Origin: Arcobacter sp. | Lineage (GTDB): Bacteria; Campylobacterota; Campylobacteria; Campylobacterales; Arcobacteraceae | Direction: 5' to 3' | DNA length: 33,551 bases | Assembly (NCBI GenBank): GCA_002869565.1 | Contig: PKUJ01000033.1 | Location: 1 to 33,551 of the forward strand | Shown here: one piece after another, positions 9,064-17,754 of the stretch | Layout of the letters: each line of letters opens with the position of its first letter | Numbering within the stretch: the stretch's first letter is position 1 | Made by a program: the position numbers and the translations under genes | Notes under the pieces: model-generated | The model's database searches: none | The model's input: only the letters and a program-made list of their open reading frames with translations | Told to the model about the DNA's origin: nothing

Positions 9064-9951
9064 TTATTTTAATGCTTCAACACCACTGATAATTTCTATC
9101 AGCTCTGTTGTAATTGCAGCTTGTCTAGCTTTGTTATATTCTACTGTTAAACTATTAACTTTTTCTTTTGCATTTTTAGTTGCAGCATCCATAGCTTGCA
9201 TTCTTGCAGAATGCTCAGCAGCTAAAGAATCAATTAACGAATAATACATATTGAAATCAATATATTTACTTGTTAATTCAGTTAATACTTCTTCATCATC
9301 ATCTGGTTCAATTTCTAGCATAGAAGTTTCAGTTTCACTAACTTCAACATCTTCTAAACTAATTGGTAATAATTCTCTAACTCTAACTTCTTGAGTTAGC
9401 ATGTTTAAAAATCCGTTATAAACTAATACTACTTTATCAGTAGTACCATTTTGAAAATCTTCAACAACTTCTTTAATAAAATCAGCTGCTCTATCATACT
9501 CTGGTGCAGAAGATAAATCTGAAACAGATTGCGCTAGATCAACATTTTGAAAGTTAAAGTAATCAACACCTTTTCTTCCTGCTGCTCTATATCTTACAGT
9601 TACACCTTGAGCAGTATAATCTGCTGCTAATTTACTAACTGTTTTAATTGTTGCCATGTTAAAACCACCACAAAGACCTTTGTCAGCAGTTACAAAAACA
9701 ATATCAACTGTTTTAGGATTATCATTTTGAAGGAAAGCCTTACTAGTATTTCCCCCATCTTGAACTTTGCTAACTCTATTTGCTATTTCAGAAAGAACTT
9801 CGTTAATCTTCTTTGCATAACTTCTAGATTGTTCAGACAATTGTCTAGTTCTAGTAAGTTTTGCAGAAGATACTAATTTCATAGCATTAGTAGTCTTCTG
9901 TGTATTTTTAACACTTCCAATTTTTAATTTAATCTCTTTTAAGTTAGCCAT
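9064..9951 (-). CDS. atpG: ATP synthase F1 gamma subunit
   Basis: Gamma is the central rotor shaft of F1. The 295 residues start with the conserved LKEIKLKIGSVKNTQKTTNAM helix, contain TADKGLCGGFN (about 89-99), and end with the conserved helix YNKARQAAITTELIEIISG. These are the N- and C-terminal coiled-coil arms of the shaft. A small acidic insert (DDDEE near residue 218) is a minor oddity. The start ATG follows an AAGGATAG ribosome binding site and lies 9 nt after the atpA stop. Confidence 0.97.
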   Translation of the reverse strand: MANLKEIKLKIGSVKNTQKTTNAMKLVSSAKLTRTRQLSEQSRSYAKKINEVLSEIANRVSKVQDGGNTSKAFLQNDNPKTVDIVFVTADKGLCGGFNMATIKTVSKLAADYTAQGVTVRYRAAGRKGVDYFNFQNVDLAQSVSDLSSAPEYDRAADFIKEVVEDFQNGTTDKVVLVYNGFLNMLTQEVRVRELLPISLEDVEVSETETSMLEIEPDDDEEVLTELTSKYIDFNMYYSLIDSLAAEHSARMQAMDAATKNAKEKVNSLTVEYNKARQAAITTELIEIISGVEALK

Positions 9952-9960
9952 AGACTATCC

Positions 9961-11478
9961 TTATTTTGCACTAAAAACAGTTTTAAACTCTTCTAATGCA
10001 GCTTTTAATGCTGTTTCTGTTTCGTCATCTAATTTTTTCGTAGATTTAATTGAATCAAGAATATTTGTATATTTTTGTTCAATAAATACATGTAATTCAG
10101 CTTCAAATTTAACAACATCTTCAACAGCTACATCTTCTAAATAACCTTTTGTACCAGCATAAATAATAACAACTTGTTTTTCAATAACTAAAGGTTTATT
10201 AACACCTTGCTTAAGTACTTCAACCATTCTTTGACCAAGTTCTAACTCTTTTCTTGTACTTTCGTCAAGATCAGATGCGAATTGTGCAAATGCCTCAAGT
10301 TCTCTAAATTGTGCAAGTGATAATTTTAAAGTACCAGCAACTTGCTTAGTAGCTTTAATTTGTGCAGCACCACCAACTCTTGATACTGAAAGACCTACGT
10401 TAATAGCTGGTCTAATACCTGAGTTAAAAAGGTTAGTTTCTAAGAAAATTTGACCATCTGTAATAGAAATAACGTTTGTTGGAATATATGCAGCAACATC
10501 TCCAGCTTGTGTTTCAATAATAGGTAAAGCAGTCATTGATCCAGCGCCTAATGCGTCAGATAATTTAGCAGCTCTTTCTAATAATCTTGAGTGAAGATAG
10601 AATACATCCCCTGGGAATGCTTCTCGACCTGGAGGTCTTCTTAATAATAATGACATTTCTCTATAAGCAACGGCATGTTTAGTTAAATCATCATAAACGA
10701 TTAAAACGTGTTTACCATTATCTCTAAAATATTCACCAATTGTAACACCAGTATATGGAGCTAAGAATTGTAATGCAGGAGTATCTGCCGCACCAGCATT
10801 AACAACGATAGTATAATCCATTGCACCAGCTTCTTCTAATGTTCTTACAACAGAAGCAACATTTGATGCTTTTTGACCGATTGCAACATAAATACAAATT
10901 ACATCTTCAGTTTTTTGGTTAAGAATTGTATCGATAGCAACAGTAGTTTTACCAGTTTGTCTATCTCCAATAATAAGCTCTCTTTGACCTCTACCAATAG
11001 GAACAAGTGCATCAATTGCTTTAATACCAGTTTGTAATGGCTCGTGAACAGATTTTCTAGCCATAATTCCAGGTGCTTTTTCTTCAACAAGTCTATGTTC
11101 AGCTGCTTCAATAGCACCTTTACCATCAATTGCTTCACCTAAACCATTAACTACACGACCTATCATACCTTCGCCAACTGGAGTTTCTAAAAGTTTACCA
11201 AGTCTTTTACAAGAAGTTCCTTCTCTAAGACCTTCCCCTTTACCAAGTACAACTACACCAACTGTAGCCTCCTCTAAGTTTGAAGCAAGACCTTTCTCAC
11301 CATTTTCAAACTCAACAATCTCTCCAGCCATAACATTTTTTAGACCGTAAACTTGAGCAATACCATCTGCATAAGAAATGATTTTCCCAGTTTCGTTAAC
11401 ATCTACATTTAATTCAAAGTTATCAATTCTCTCTTTTATGATAGAACTGATTTCATCAGCTTGAATTTTTGCACCCAT
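9961..11478 (-). CDS. atpA: ATP synthase F1 alpha subunit
   Basis: This is the non-catalytic nucleotide-binding subunit alternating with beta in F1. The 505 residues include the N-terminal helix that binds delta ([16 protein letters not shown]), the Walker A motif GDRQTGKT at 171-178, [22 protein letters not shown], and the [10 protein letters not shown] signature near 373. A strong AAAGGAG site lies before the ATG. It is flanked by atpH upstream and atpG downstream, the standard order. It looks intact. Confidence 0.98.
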   Translation of the reverse strand: MGAKIQADEISSIIKERIDNFELNVDVNETGKIISYADGIAQVYGLKNVMAGEIVEFENGEKGLASNLEEATVGVVVLGKGEGLREGTSCKRLGKLLETPVGEGMIGRVVNGLGEAIDGKGAIEAAEHRLVEEKAPGIMARKSVHEPLQTGIKAIDALVPIGRGQRELIIGDRQTGKTTVAIDTILNQKTEDVICIYVAIGQKASNVASVVRTLEEAGAMDYTIVVNAGAADTPALQFLAPYTGVTIGEYFRDNGKHVLIVYDDLTKHAVAYREMSLLLRRPPGREAFPGDVFYLHSRLLERAAKLSDALGAGSMTALPIIETQAGDVAAYIPTNVISITDGQIFLETNLFNSGIRPAINVGLSVSRVGGAAQIKATKQVAGTLKLSLAQFRELEAFAQFASDLDESTRKELELGQRMVEVLKQGVNKPLVIEKQVVIIYAGTKGYLEDVAVEDVVKFEAELHVFIEQKYTNILDSIKSTKKLDDETETALKAALEEFKTVFSAK

Positions 11479-11499
11479 TCAATTTCTCCTTTATAAGTT

Positions 11500-12030
11500 C
11501 TAAACTGCTTTTAAAATATGATTAATCATTTGTGACTTAAGTCTCTCTTTTGAGAATGAAATCTCAACCCCAAGACTATCAATATCAACTTTGATACCAT
11601 CATAATCACAAACATTTTGTGATAGTGATAACTTAACATCAAACTTCTTACTAAATTGTTCTTCAATTGAAGAAATATATTTAGCAGTTAATTTATTGTT
11701 CGTATATACTACACCAGTATAAGTATTGTTCATTCTAGATACTTGACCCTCTAACTCTTTTACTATTTCAGGAATTAAGTCAATTCTTTTCTTATCCCCA
11801 AGTAAACTAATTAGATTTTTCAAGTCACTTGTACAATTTTCTACAAATGAAGTAACAAACTCTATTTTACTACTATTAGTAACTTCTGAGGAAGATATAA
11901 TAGAAATAAATTTTTCTTCTTTAAATGCAGAAGAAATAGTTTTTAAATCATTGTAAATAGCTGTAGCCGATTCTAGATCTCTACCTTCTAACAAAGCTTT
12001 TACGTATCTTTTTGCTATTAAATCTTTCAT
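11500..12030 (-). CDS. atpH: ATP synthase F1 delta subunit
   Basis: Delta joins the peripheral stalk to the top of F1. The 176 residues show the N-terminal helical bundle starting LIAKRYVKALLEG, the central NLISLLGDKKRIDLIPEIV region typical of OSCP/delta proteins, and a C-terminal segment with DYDGIKVDIDSLGVEISFS. The start codon overlaps the atpF stop by one base (TAATG), with AAGAAGG upstream, so translation is coupled to atpF. The sequence is divergent, as is usual for this subunit. Confidence 0.94.
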   Translation of the reverse strand: MKDLIAKRYVKALLEGRDLESATAIYNDLKTISSAFKEEKFISIISSSEVTNSSKIEFVTSFVENCTSDLKNLISLLGDKKRIDLIPEIVKELEGQVSRMNNTYTGVVYTNNKLTAKYISSIEEQFSKKFDVKLSLSQNVCDYDGIKVDIDSLGVEISFSKERLKSQMINHILKAV

Positions 12031-12545
12031 TATGCAACCTTCTTAACAACGATATTAACTAACTCGTCTTGTGTTAAAGAAACATTATCAGAACTTAATA
12101 GTTCATCAAGTACTTCAGAAACAATTTGTCTCTTAGCTTTTGATGTTTCAACTTTGATTTTATCTTCAAAGCCTTTATCTAAGTTTGCGATTTCATGCTC
12201 TACTGCTTCAATAACTTTTTGTTTTACTGAATCAATATCATTTTTTGCAGTTTCAACAATTTCAGCTGCAAGAGTTTTCGCTTCTTCTAATTTTTTAGCA
12301 GCATCATCAACTTTTTCTTTTGAAGCTTTTAAAGTATCTTCTACTTTATCAAGTTCAGCTTGAATAGAAGCAGTTCTATCTGCGAAAAATGCTTTAATTT
12401 TATCAGCAAGTAAATACCATAAAATTCCAGCAAAAATTACAAAGTTAACGGTTCTTTGAACAATATCTGTTTCAACCGCACCTTCACTATTAGCAAGTAA
12501 CGCCAACGGAGCTAAAGCTAATCCAAGTATTAATATTTTTTTCAA
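12030..12545 (-). CDS. atpF: ATP synthase Fo b subunit with signal-like N-terminus
   Basis: This is a peripheral stalk subunit. The frame opens with TTG at 12545-12543, supported by a very strong AGGAGG six bases upstream; no nearby in-frame ATG competes. The 171 residues begin with a hydrophobic, signal-like stretch (ILGLALAPLALLANS), then a second hydrophobic segment (about 32-46, VNFVIFAGILWYLLA). A long charged helix rich in Lys, Glu and Ala follows. Two N-terminal hydrophobic segments are seen in Campylobacterota AtpF. Together with the b' gene just upstream it would form a heterodimeric stalk. Confidence 0.93.
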   Translation of the reverse strand: MKKILILGLALAPLALLANSEGAVETDIVQRTVNFVIFAGILWYLLADKIKAFFADRTASIQAELDKVEDTLKASKEKVDDAAKKLEEAKTLAAEIVETAKNDIDSVKQKVIEAVEHEIANLDKGFEDKIKVETSKAKRQIVSEVLDELLSSDNVSLTQDELVNIVVKKVA

Positions 12546-12559
12546 CCCTAACCTCCTAA

Positions 12560-12982
12560 TTAAATTGAGCTAATTTTAGCTTTTAAGCTCTCATTATATT
12601 GAGGCATTGCAGCTAATAACGTATCTTTTAAAGCTTTTGTTTCTTCTTCTAACTCTTTAACAAAGTTAAGAGACTTTGCTTCTAATTGTTCTTTAGCACT
12701 AGCAAGTTTAGCATCAGCCACTTCTTTCGCTTCAGTATATGCTTGTTCTCTAATCGCAGCAGCCTTTTTCTTAGCTTCAGCAAGTACATGACTCGCTTCT
12801 TCTAACATACCATCTACATTAGCACCGTTCGATTGAGCATTAGTTAAATCTTTTTTAATTGATTCTGCTCTATCATCCATATGCTTTAATAGTGGTACAA
12901 ATAGACAACTGTTCAGTCTAGCAACAACTAAAAGAAAGATGATTGCTGAACTAAGCAATAAGACAGGACTTATGTCTAACAT
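12560..12982 (-). CDS. atpF': ATP synthase Fo b' subunit
   Basis: This is the second stator stalk subunit. The 140 residues begin with one membrane helix (about 5-24, SPVLLLSSAIIFLLVVARLN) followed by the family-typical FVPLLKHMDDRAESIKKDL segment and a long alanine- and lysine-rich helix. A GGAGGA site precedes the ATG. It is the first ATP synthase gene of the cluster, 103 bp after parB. The genes for the a and c subunits (atpB, atpE) are not in the window; in Campylobacterota they normally sit elsewhere. Confidence 0.93.
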   Translation of the reverse strand: MLDISPVLLLSSAIIFLLVVARLNSCLFVPLLKHMDDRAESIKKDLTNAQSNGANVDGMLEEASHVLAEAKKKAAAIREQAYTEAKEVADAKLASAKEQLEAKSLNFVKELEEETKALKDTLLAAMPQYNESLKAKISSI

Positions 12983-13085
12983 TCATTCCTCCATATTTTT
13001 TACAGTTTAGTTTGACTAAAACTGGTATATTTTATCAAAAAGAATTATAAAAATATATTAAATTGAGTAGTTTAAGAAAAGAAAT

Positions 13086-13958
13086 TTAGAAAGTGTTACT
13101 AAAGTAATTAGAAATCTTCTCAATATCCTCTTGAGAGTGTATTTCTATCTTAAAATAGTTTTTCTCAGCTTTTACTTTTAGATTACTATTATTAAGATTA
13201 GATATGACAGATTCTAAGGGTTTAAAATCATATGTTACTTTTTTAGGTTTTGTTACTTTCTTTATATTATCATCGTCAAGTACTTTTAAATCTCTAACTA
13301 GTATTTCAGTTTCTCTAACTGACAGTTTTTGTCCAATAATAGAATCTGCAACTTTCTTCTGAAGCTCATCATCTAAGCCAATCATAACTTTTGCATGTCC
13401 TGCAAAAATTTTGTCATTTGCGAGCAATTGTTGTACATAAGAAGACAATTGTAATAATCTTAATGTATTAGTAATCGATGTTCTTGATTTAAAAACTTTT
13501 CTAGATAATTCGTCATGTGTTATATTGTGTTCATTTATTAATTGGGCATAAGAATAAGCCAATTCAATAATATTTAAATCATCTCTTTGGATATTTTCGA
13601 TTAATGCTAATTCTCTTAGTTTATAATCTTCAATATCAATAACTACTGATTTAATTTGTTCTAATTTTGCAAGTTTATGAGCTCTTAATCTTCTCTCACC
13701 TGCAATTAAAATATAAGCACCTTTACCATCTTCAATTACAGTAATAGGTTGTAATAATCCATGTTCTACAATTGAATCTGAAAGTTCTCGTAATTTATCT
13801 TCATCAAAAATTTTTCTTGGTTGGTGTGGGTTTGGTTTTATTGAATTTATATCTAACTCTAAAATACTATTAGCATTTATGTTAGTATTTGAATTAGAAT
13901 TACTATAAGCTGTTTCTACTTCACCTAAAAGTTCACCAAGTCCTCTACCTAAAGCCAT
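13086..13958 (-). CDS. parB: Chromosome-partitioning protein ParB
   Basis: ParB is a centromere-binding CTPase that loads at parS and works with ParA. The 290 residues start MALGRGLGELL, typical of chromosomal ParB. They contain the nuclease-like N-terminal domain with IKPNPHQPRKIF and LIAGERRLRA (the CTP-binding GERRxRA box near 106). The helix-turn-helix follows with ENIQRDDLN and KSRTSITNTLRLL, then the dimerisation end. An Asn/Ser-rich spacer (residues 18-31) separates the first helix from the core. It lies 21 nt after parA. I saw no obvious parS site (TGTTNCACGTGNAACA) in the window. Confidence 0.96.
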   Translation of the reverse strand: MALGRGLGELLGEVETAYSNSNSNTNINANSILELDINSIKPNPHQPRKIFDEDKLRELSDSIVEHGLLQPITVIEDGKGAYILIAGERRLRAHKLAKLEQIKSVVIDIEDYKLRELALIENIQRDDLNIIELAYSYAQLINEHNITHDELSRKVFKSRTSITNTLRLLQLSSYVQQLLANDKIFAGHAKVMIGLDDELQKKVADSIIGQKLSVRETEILVRDLKVLDDDNIKKVTKPKKVTYDFKPLESVISNLNNSNLKVKAEKNYFKIEIHSQEDIEKISNYFSNTF

Positions 13959-13979
13959 TTAAAATCCTAATTTTTTTAT

Positions 13980-14759
13980 TTATCCTGCAATAGCACGTGC
14001 AAGATTTGTATATGCTTTTGTTCCAATTGCAGATGCATCATAAAGCATAATTGGTTTTCCAAAACTTGGAGATTCTGCAAGTTTTATATTTCTTGGAATA
14101 ACTACATACGAGCCTTCTTCTACTTTAAACAATTTGTTTTCAAAATGTTGTGCAAGATCAGCAAAAACTTGTTTTGACAAGTTATTTTGTGAACTATACA
14201 TAGTTGGTAAGAAACCTCTAATTTGCAATTGCCTATTAATTGTTTGTTTTACTAATTTAATTGTATTTAATAACTGCGCTAAACCTTCAAGTGCAAAGAA
14301 TTCACATTGAATAGGTATTAAAACAGAATTTGCTGCACTTAGAGTATTAATAGTAATTGGTCCAAGAGCAGGAGGTGAATCAATAATAATATAATCATAG
14401 TCTTTTCTAATTGGGTCAATTTTTCTTTTTAATACTAACTCTCTATCTTTAGTATTTTTGTAAAACTCTTTTTCAATACCAACGAGTCCAATGTTTGATG
14501 GTGCAACTTTTAAATTTTCAATTTCTGAATCTAGAATAATTTCATTTAATTCTTTTGTTCCTAACATAACATGGTAAATATTGTATTCATATGTATCTCT
14601 ATGAAATCCTAATGATGTAGTAGCATTTGCTTGAGGATCTGCGTCAATTAAAAGAACACGTTTACCTTCAAGAGCCAATGCCGCACTTAAATTTACTGCA
14701 GTAGTAGTTTTACCTACACCACCTTTTTGATTTGCTATTGCAATTACCTCTGTCATCAT
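13980..14759 (-). CDS. parA: Chromosome-partitioning ATPase ParA/Soj
   Basis: This is a deviant Walker ATPase that positions ParB-bound origins. The 259 residues carry the deviant Walker A motif KGGVGKTTT (11-19), the LLIDADPQANAT signature (about 36-47) and DYIIIDSPPALGP (about 120-132), all typical of Soj. There is no N-terminal DNA-binding extension, so it is the chromosomal type rather than the plasmid type. The ATG pair at its start overlaps the birA stop (ATGATGA arrangement), showing translational coupling to birA. The C-terminus matches the family (AYTNLARAIAG). Confidence 0.97.
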   Translation of the reverse strand: MMTEVIAIANQKGGVGKTTTAVNLSAALALEGKRVLLIDADPQANATTSLGFHRDTYEYNIYHVMLGTKELNEIILDSEIENLKVAPSNIGLVGIEKEFYKNTKDRELVLKRKIDPIRKDYDYIIIDSPPALGPITINTLSAANSVLIPIQCEFFALEGLAQLLNTIKLVKQTINRQLQIRGFLPTMYSSQNNLSKQVFADLAQHFENKLFKVEEGSYVVIPRNIKLAESPSFGKPIMLYDASAIGTKAYTNLARAIAG

Positions 14760-15391
14760 CTTAAACTAAAAACCTTTTTGTTATCTATTTCAATGGAACC
14801 ATCGTCGTTTAAGATGGCTTTTTGTAATGAAACTTTTTTATTATCTAATGTAGCTTTGAAATTTCTACTTCTTTGGAATTCTATCTTAAATTCACTAAAA
14901 ATCTGCTTCCAAGAAATTTCTTTCTTTAAAGTTTTAAAATATTTTTCTAAAATAGATTTTGAATCAATTTCTATATCTAATTTACCAAAATTTTTATTTA
15001 CATCAATTAGGTTTAAGCCTATACCACAATAGACCAAGTTTTTCGTAACAGTTGTTATAGTTCCGCCTATCTTTTTGTTTTCAATATAAAAATCATTTGG
15101 CCACTTTAACCATATTTTTGAACCTTCAAGGCTCAAAACATTTTTTAAAATATAAGAGAAATATATTGAGGCACTTTGTAATTCCAAATCTTCTGGCAAG
15201 TCTTTTATTTTAAAAACAAAAGAAAAAAATAAATTTCCTCTTATTCCTTGCCAAGAATTCCCCCTACTACCTATTCCATCTGTTTGTAATGATGTACATA
15301 TACAAATTGGATAAGAGTAACCTTCTGTTTTTATCAAATCTCTTAAATAACTGTGTGTAGAATTAACTTCATCTAAGATAATAATTTTCAT
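14756..15391 (-). CDS. birA: Biotin-[acetyl-CoA-carboxylase] ligase, catalytic domain only
   Basis: The enzyme attaches biotin to the carboxyl carrier protein of acetyl-CoA carboxylase. The 211 residues contain the biotin-binding GIGSRGNSW segment (about 40-48), NLFFSFVF and the KWPNDFYIENKKIGG motif (about 92-106). There is no N-terminal helix-turn-helix, so it is a class I ligase without repressor function. The frame ends in tandem TGA TGA, with a TAA three codons after the first TGA; the first TGA overlaps the parA start. No ribosome binding site is visible. A TATAAT box ends 5 bases before the start codon, so the message may be leaderless. Confidence 0.93.
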   Translation of the reverse strand: MKIIILDEVNSTHSYLRDLIKTEGYSYPICICTSLQTDGIGSRGNSWQGIRGNLFFSFVFKIKDLPEDLELQSASIYFSYILKNVLSLEGSKIWLKWPNDFYIENKKIGGTITTVTKNLVYCGIGLNLIDVNKNFGKLDIEIDSKSILEKYFKTLKKEISWKQIFSEFKIEFQRSRNFKATLDNKKVSLQKAILNDDGSIEIDNKKVFSLR

Positions 15392-15396
15392 TCGGA

Positions 15397-15402
15397 ATTA
15401 TA
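15397..15402 (-). promoter_or_regulatory. -10 box (TATAAT) of birA, placed for a leaderless mRNA
   Basis: A perfect TATAAT on the minus strand ends 5 bases before the birA ATG. Transcription would begin at or next to the A of the start codon. The absence of a ribosome binding site agrees with a leaderless message. It would also be the main promoter for the birA-parA-parB and ATP synthase run. Confidence 0.6.
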
Positions 15403-15430
15403 GCTTATATTAATGCAAGAATAAATTAAA

Positions 15431-15436
15431 TATAAT
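15431..15436 (+). promoter_or_regulatory. -10 box (TATAAT) of the AEC transporter gene
   Basis: A perfect TATAAT lies 19 bases before the transporter ATG, with an AT-rich upstream stretch, matching the Campylobacterota sigma-70 promoter style in which the -10 box dominates. It is back to back with the birA promoter in a 64-bp gap. Confidence 0.6.
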
Positions 15437-15455
15437 CTTTATAAAAAGAGAAAAA

Positions 15456-16349
15456 ATGTTAGATCCTGTTTTACCCATTGCACTATATTTAGTCTTTGGA
15501 TATTTATTTAAGGTCTTTGTAAAAGACAATTCACAGGCTCTTGTAGATTTTGTAATATATTTTTCTCTTCCTGCTATGGTTTTTGTAAAAATATATCCCC
15601 TAACACTTGATTTAAGTATTTTAAATTTAATATGTATGTTTAACACAATTATTATTGCCAATTTAGTACTAACTTATTATGTAGGTAAATTTTTTAAATT
15701 TGATAAAAAAACATTAGCTACTTTTATTGTTGTTGGAACATTTGGAAATACTTCATTTATTGGGTTTTCGTATATTGACGCTTTTTATGGACAAGATTAT
15801 GTAGTTTATGCACTTATTTATGATTTATTTGGTTCTTTTCTTTTAGTTGTGTCTGTAGGGACTATAATTATAAACTGGGGAAGTGGTCAAATTGTAAATA
15901 TGAAAGCAATGAGAAAAAAGGTACTTTTTTTTCCACCTATTATAATGTTTTTTGTAACAATTTTTTTAAAACTATTTCCTATCCCTAATTTTGTCATGAA
16001 CACAGCAGAAGCAATTGGTGCAACACTTGTTCCTCTTGCAATGATTGCTATAGGGATGAAACTTGAGCTTAAAAGTATTTTTTATAAATTTAAAGAAACT
16101 ACACTTCTTTTAAGTATAAAAATGTTTGTCATGCCAGTTATTGTTATGATTTTCTTTTCTATTTTTTATAATTTAGATGATACATGGAGTAAAACTACAA
16201 TATTAGAAGTTGCAATGCCTCCAATGACAACTGCAGTTATTTTAGCAATTCAAGGTGGGTTAGATGAAAGACTTGCAATTAACTCTTTAGTTCTAGGGGT
16301 ATTAATATCTCTTTTAAGTGTAACAGGTTTTTACTATTATTTATCATAA
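15456..16349 (+). CDS. AEC-family (auxin efflux carrier-like) permease
   Basis: This is an inner-membrane transporter of the AEC family; bacterial members move small organic acids such as malate, but the substrate here cannot be told. The 297 residues are almost all hydrophobic, with about 8 to 10 membrane helices. They show family-typical segments such as FSLPAMVFVKI near the N-terminus, the GTFGNTSFIGF motif (about 88-98) and the C-terminal AMPPMTTAVILA segment (about 255-266). It is the only plus-strand gene in a minus-strand neighbourhood, and its last 13 bases overlap the end of the convergent histidine kinase gene. The start has an AAAAAGAG ribosome binding site. Confidence 0.85.
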   Translation: MLDPVLPIALYLVFGYLFKVFVKDNSQALVDFVIYFSLPAMVFVKIYPLTLDLSILNLICMFNTIIIANLVLTYYVGKFFKFDKKTLATFIVVGTFGNTSFIGFSYIDAFYGQDYVVYALIYDLFGSFLLVVSVGTIIINWGSGQIVNMKAMRKKVLFFPPIIMFFVTIFLKLFPIPNFVMNTAEAIGATLVPLAMIAIGMKLELKSIFYKFKETTLLLSIKMFVMPVIVMIFFSIFYNLDDTWSKTTILEVAMPPMTTAVILAIQGGLDERLAINSLVLGVLISLLSVTGFYYYLS

Positions 16350-17716
16350 ATCTTTATAGTAAAAAGTGCTCCTGTATAAGTTTTATTTTTATATTTAAAA
16401 GTATCATTAAAAACTTCAATTGAACCTAACATATGCTTTTCAATAATTTGTTTAGACATATATAAACCTATACCTGTACCACCACTTTTTTCTTTTGTAG
16501 TAAAATTTTGATCAAATACTTTTGAGATTATTGATTTATCAATTCCTCCTGCATTATCTTTAATTTTAATCAATGCAAAATCTTTCTCTTGATTAAGATC
16601 GATAATAATTACTCTTTCTTCTTCTGAAATAATACTTTCTATCAAAGCATCCTTAGCATTTTGAATAATATTTAGAATTGCTTGTTTTAATTCATTATCA
16701 AATCCATAAATATAAATATTATCATCCAAGTTACAATTTAGTTGAATATAATTTTCAGAAAGAGTAGCTTCGGTAATTCCTAAACTTGATAATATATTTT
16801 TAGCAAGATTAAAACGTTTAACATTTTTATCTACTTTATAAAAGTTTCTAAAATCATCAATTGTTTGTGATAGATGTTGAGTTGTCTTAACAATCTTATC
16901 TAATGATTTAATAGTATCGTCTTTATTATCATTCCCAAGTTCGATATTAAAACTAAGTCCACTTGCAGCAGTACTTATTGCACTTAATGGCTGTCTCCAT
17001 TGGTGAGCAATATTTCCTATCATTTCACCCATAGATACTAATTTTGATTGATGATAAATTATGGATGATTTTTTTTGACTCTGTTTAACTTCTTCTTCTA
17101 CTCTTTCCTGTAATTTTGCATTTGATTCTTCTAATTCTTGATTTAATTGTTTTAATTTTTCAATATCATTTTGTGCTTTATAAATTGATAAGCCAACAAA
17201 AGAGCTTATCATTGAAAGCATTTTTTTATCTTTATCATTAAAAGAGACTTGTTTTTCATCCTCTTTTTTATTTAAAAGTTGAATTACGCCTAATGTTATA
17301 TTTTCTAAAGGATGGATTATTGGTGCAGTAATTATAGAATGAGTTCTATAATCAAATTTTTTATCAAACTCTTTAACTCCTAAAAAATCATATTCTTTAG
17401 CTTCATAAACATCGTCAACAATTATAATTTTTTTATTTGTAAAAGATTGTACTGCAAGATATTTTTCTTGTTCACTAAGTGGTAATTTTAGATCTTTTAA
17501 AGAATAAAATTGTCTATATACATTTTCATAAGACATTGCGTCATTTTGAAAGATATTAAAAGATAATGAATCACCTTCATTTATGTAAATACTTCCAGCC
17601 TCTGCATTCAATATGCTTCTAGTCTGATTTAATATTTCATGGAGCAAAATATCAAAATCATTTACATCAAATAAGTTTACATCATAAATATGACAAAGGT
17701 CATCAATTTCATCCAT
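16337..17716 (-). CDS. Orphan sensor histidine kinase with GAF domain
   Basis: This is a soluble sensor kinase of 459 residues. There is no membrane segment or signal peptide, so it senses a cytoplasmic signal. A GAF domain occupies about 15-180 (LNAEAGSIYI and APIIHPLENITLGVIQLLNK are typical). A coiled-coil linker (about 182-216) follows, then the HisKA dimerisation helix with the phosphorylated His238 in GNIAHQWRQPLS. The ATPase domain has an N box (ILNIIQNAKDAL), a G1 box (DNAGGID) and a G2 box (GGTGIGLYMS). No response regulator gene lies nearby, so its partner is elsewhere. It has its own -10 box just after fmt. Its end overlaps the convergent transporter gene by 13 bases. Confidence 0.9.
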   Translation of the reverse strand: MDEIDDLCHIYDVNLFDVNDFDILLHEILNQTRSILNAEAGSIYINEGDSLSFNIFQNDAMSYENVYRQFYSLKDLKLPLSEQEKYLAVQSFTNKKIIIVDDVYEAKEYDFLGVKEFDKKFDYRTHSIITAPIIHPLENITLGVIQLLNKKEDEKQVSFNDKDKKMLSMISSFVGLSIYKAQNDIEKLKQLNQELEESNAKLQERVEEEVKQSQKKSSIIYHQSKLVSMGEMIGNIAHQWRQPLSAISTAASGLSFNIELGNDNKDDTIKSLDKIVKTTQHLSQTIDDFRNFYKVDKNVKRFNLAKNILSSLGITEATLSENYIQLNCNLDDNIYIYGFDNELKQAILNIIQNAKDALIESIISEEERVIIIDLNQEKDFALIKIKDNAGGIDKSIISKVFDQNFTTKEKSGGTGIGLYMSKQIIEKHMLGSIEVFNDTFKYKNKTYTGALFTIKIYDK

Positions 17717-17743
17717 TTAGCCTACTTAATTACGATTTTTCCA

Positions 17744-17749
17744 ATTATA
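17744..17749 (-). promoter_or_regulatory. -10 box (TATAAT) of the histidine kinase gene
   Basis: TATAAT on the minus strand lies 27 bases before the kinase ATG, directly after the fmt stop. An AAGTAGG ribosome binding site sits between. The kinase may thus be expressed independently of fmt. Confidence 0.5.
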
Positions 17750-17754
17750 GCAGA

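Noticed and set aside
10899-11138. Out-of-frame open reading inside atpA on the same strand
   Set aside because: It is low-complexity Leu/Lys-rich and fully within atpA; there is no support for a nested gene.
13959-13979. parS centromere site near parAB
   Set aside because: No match to the 16-bp parS consensus was seen around parA/parB or elsewhere in the window by eye.
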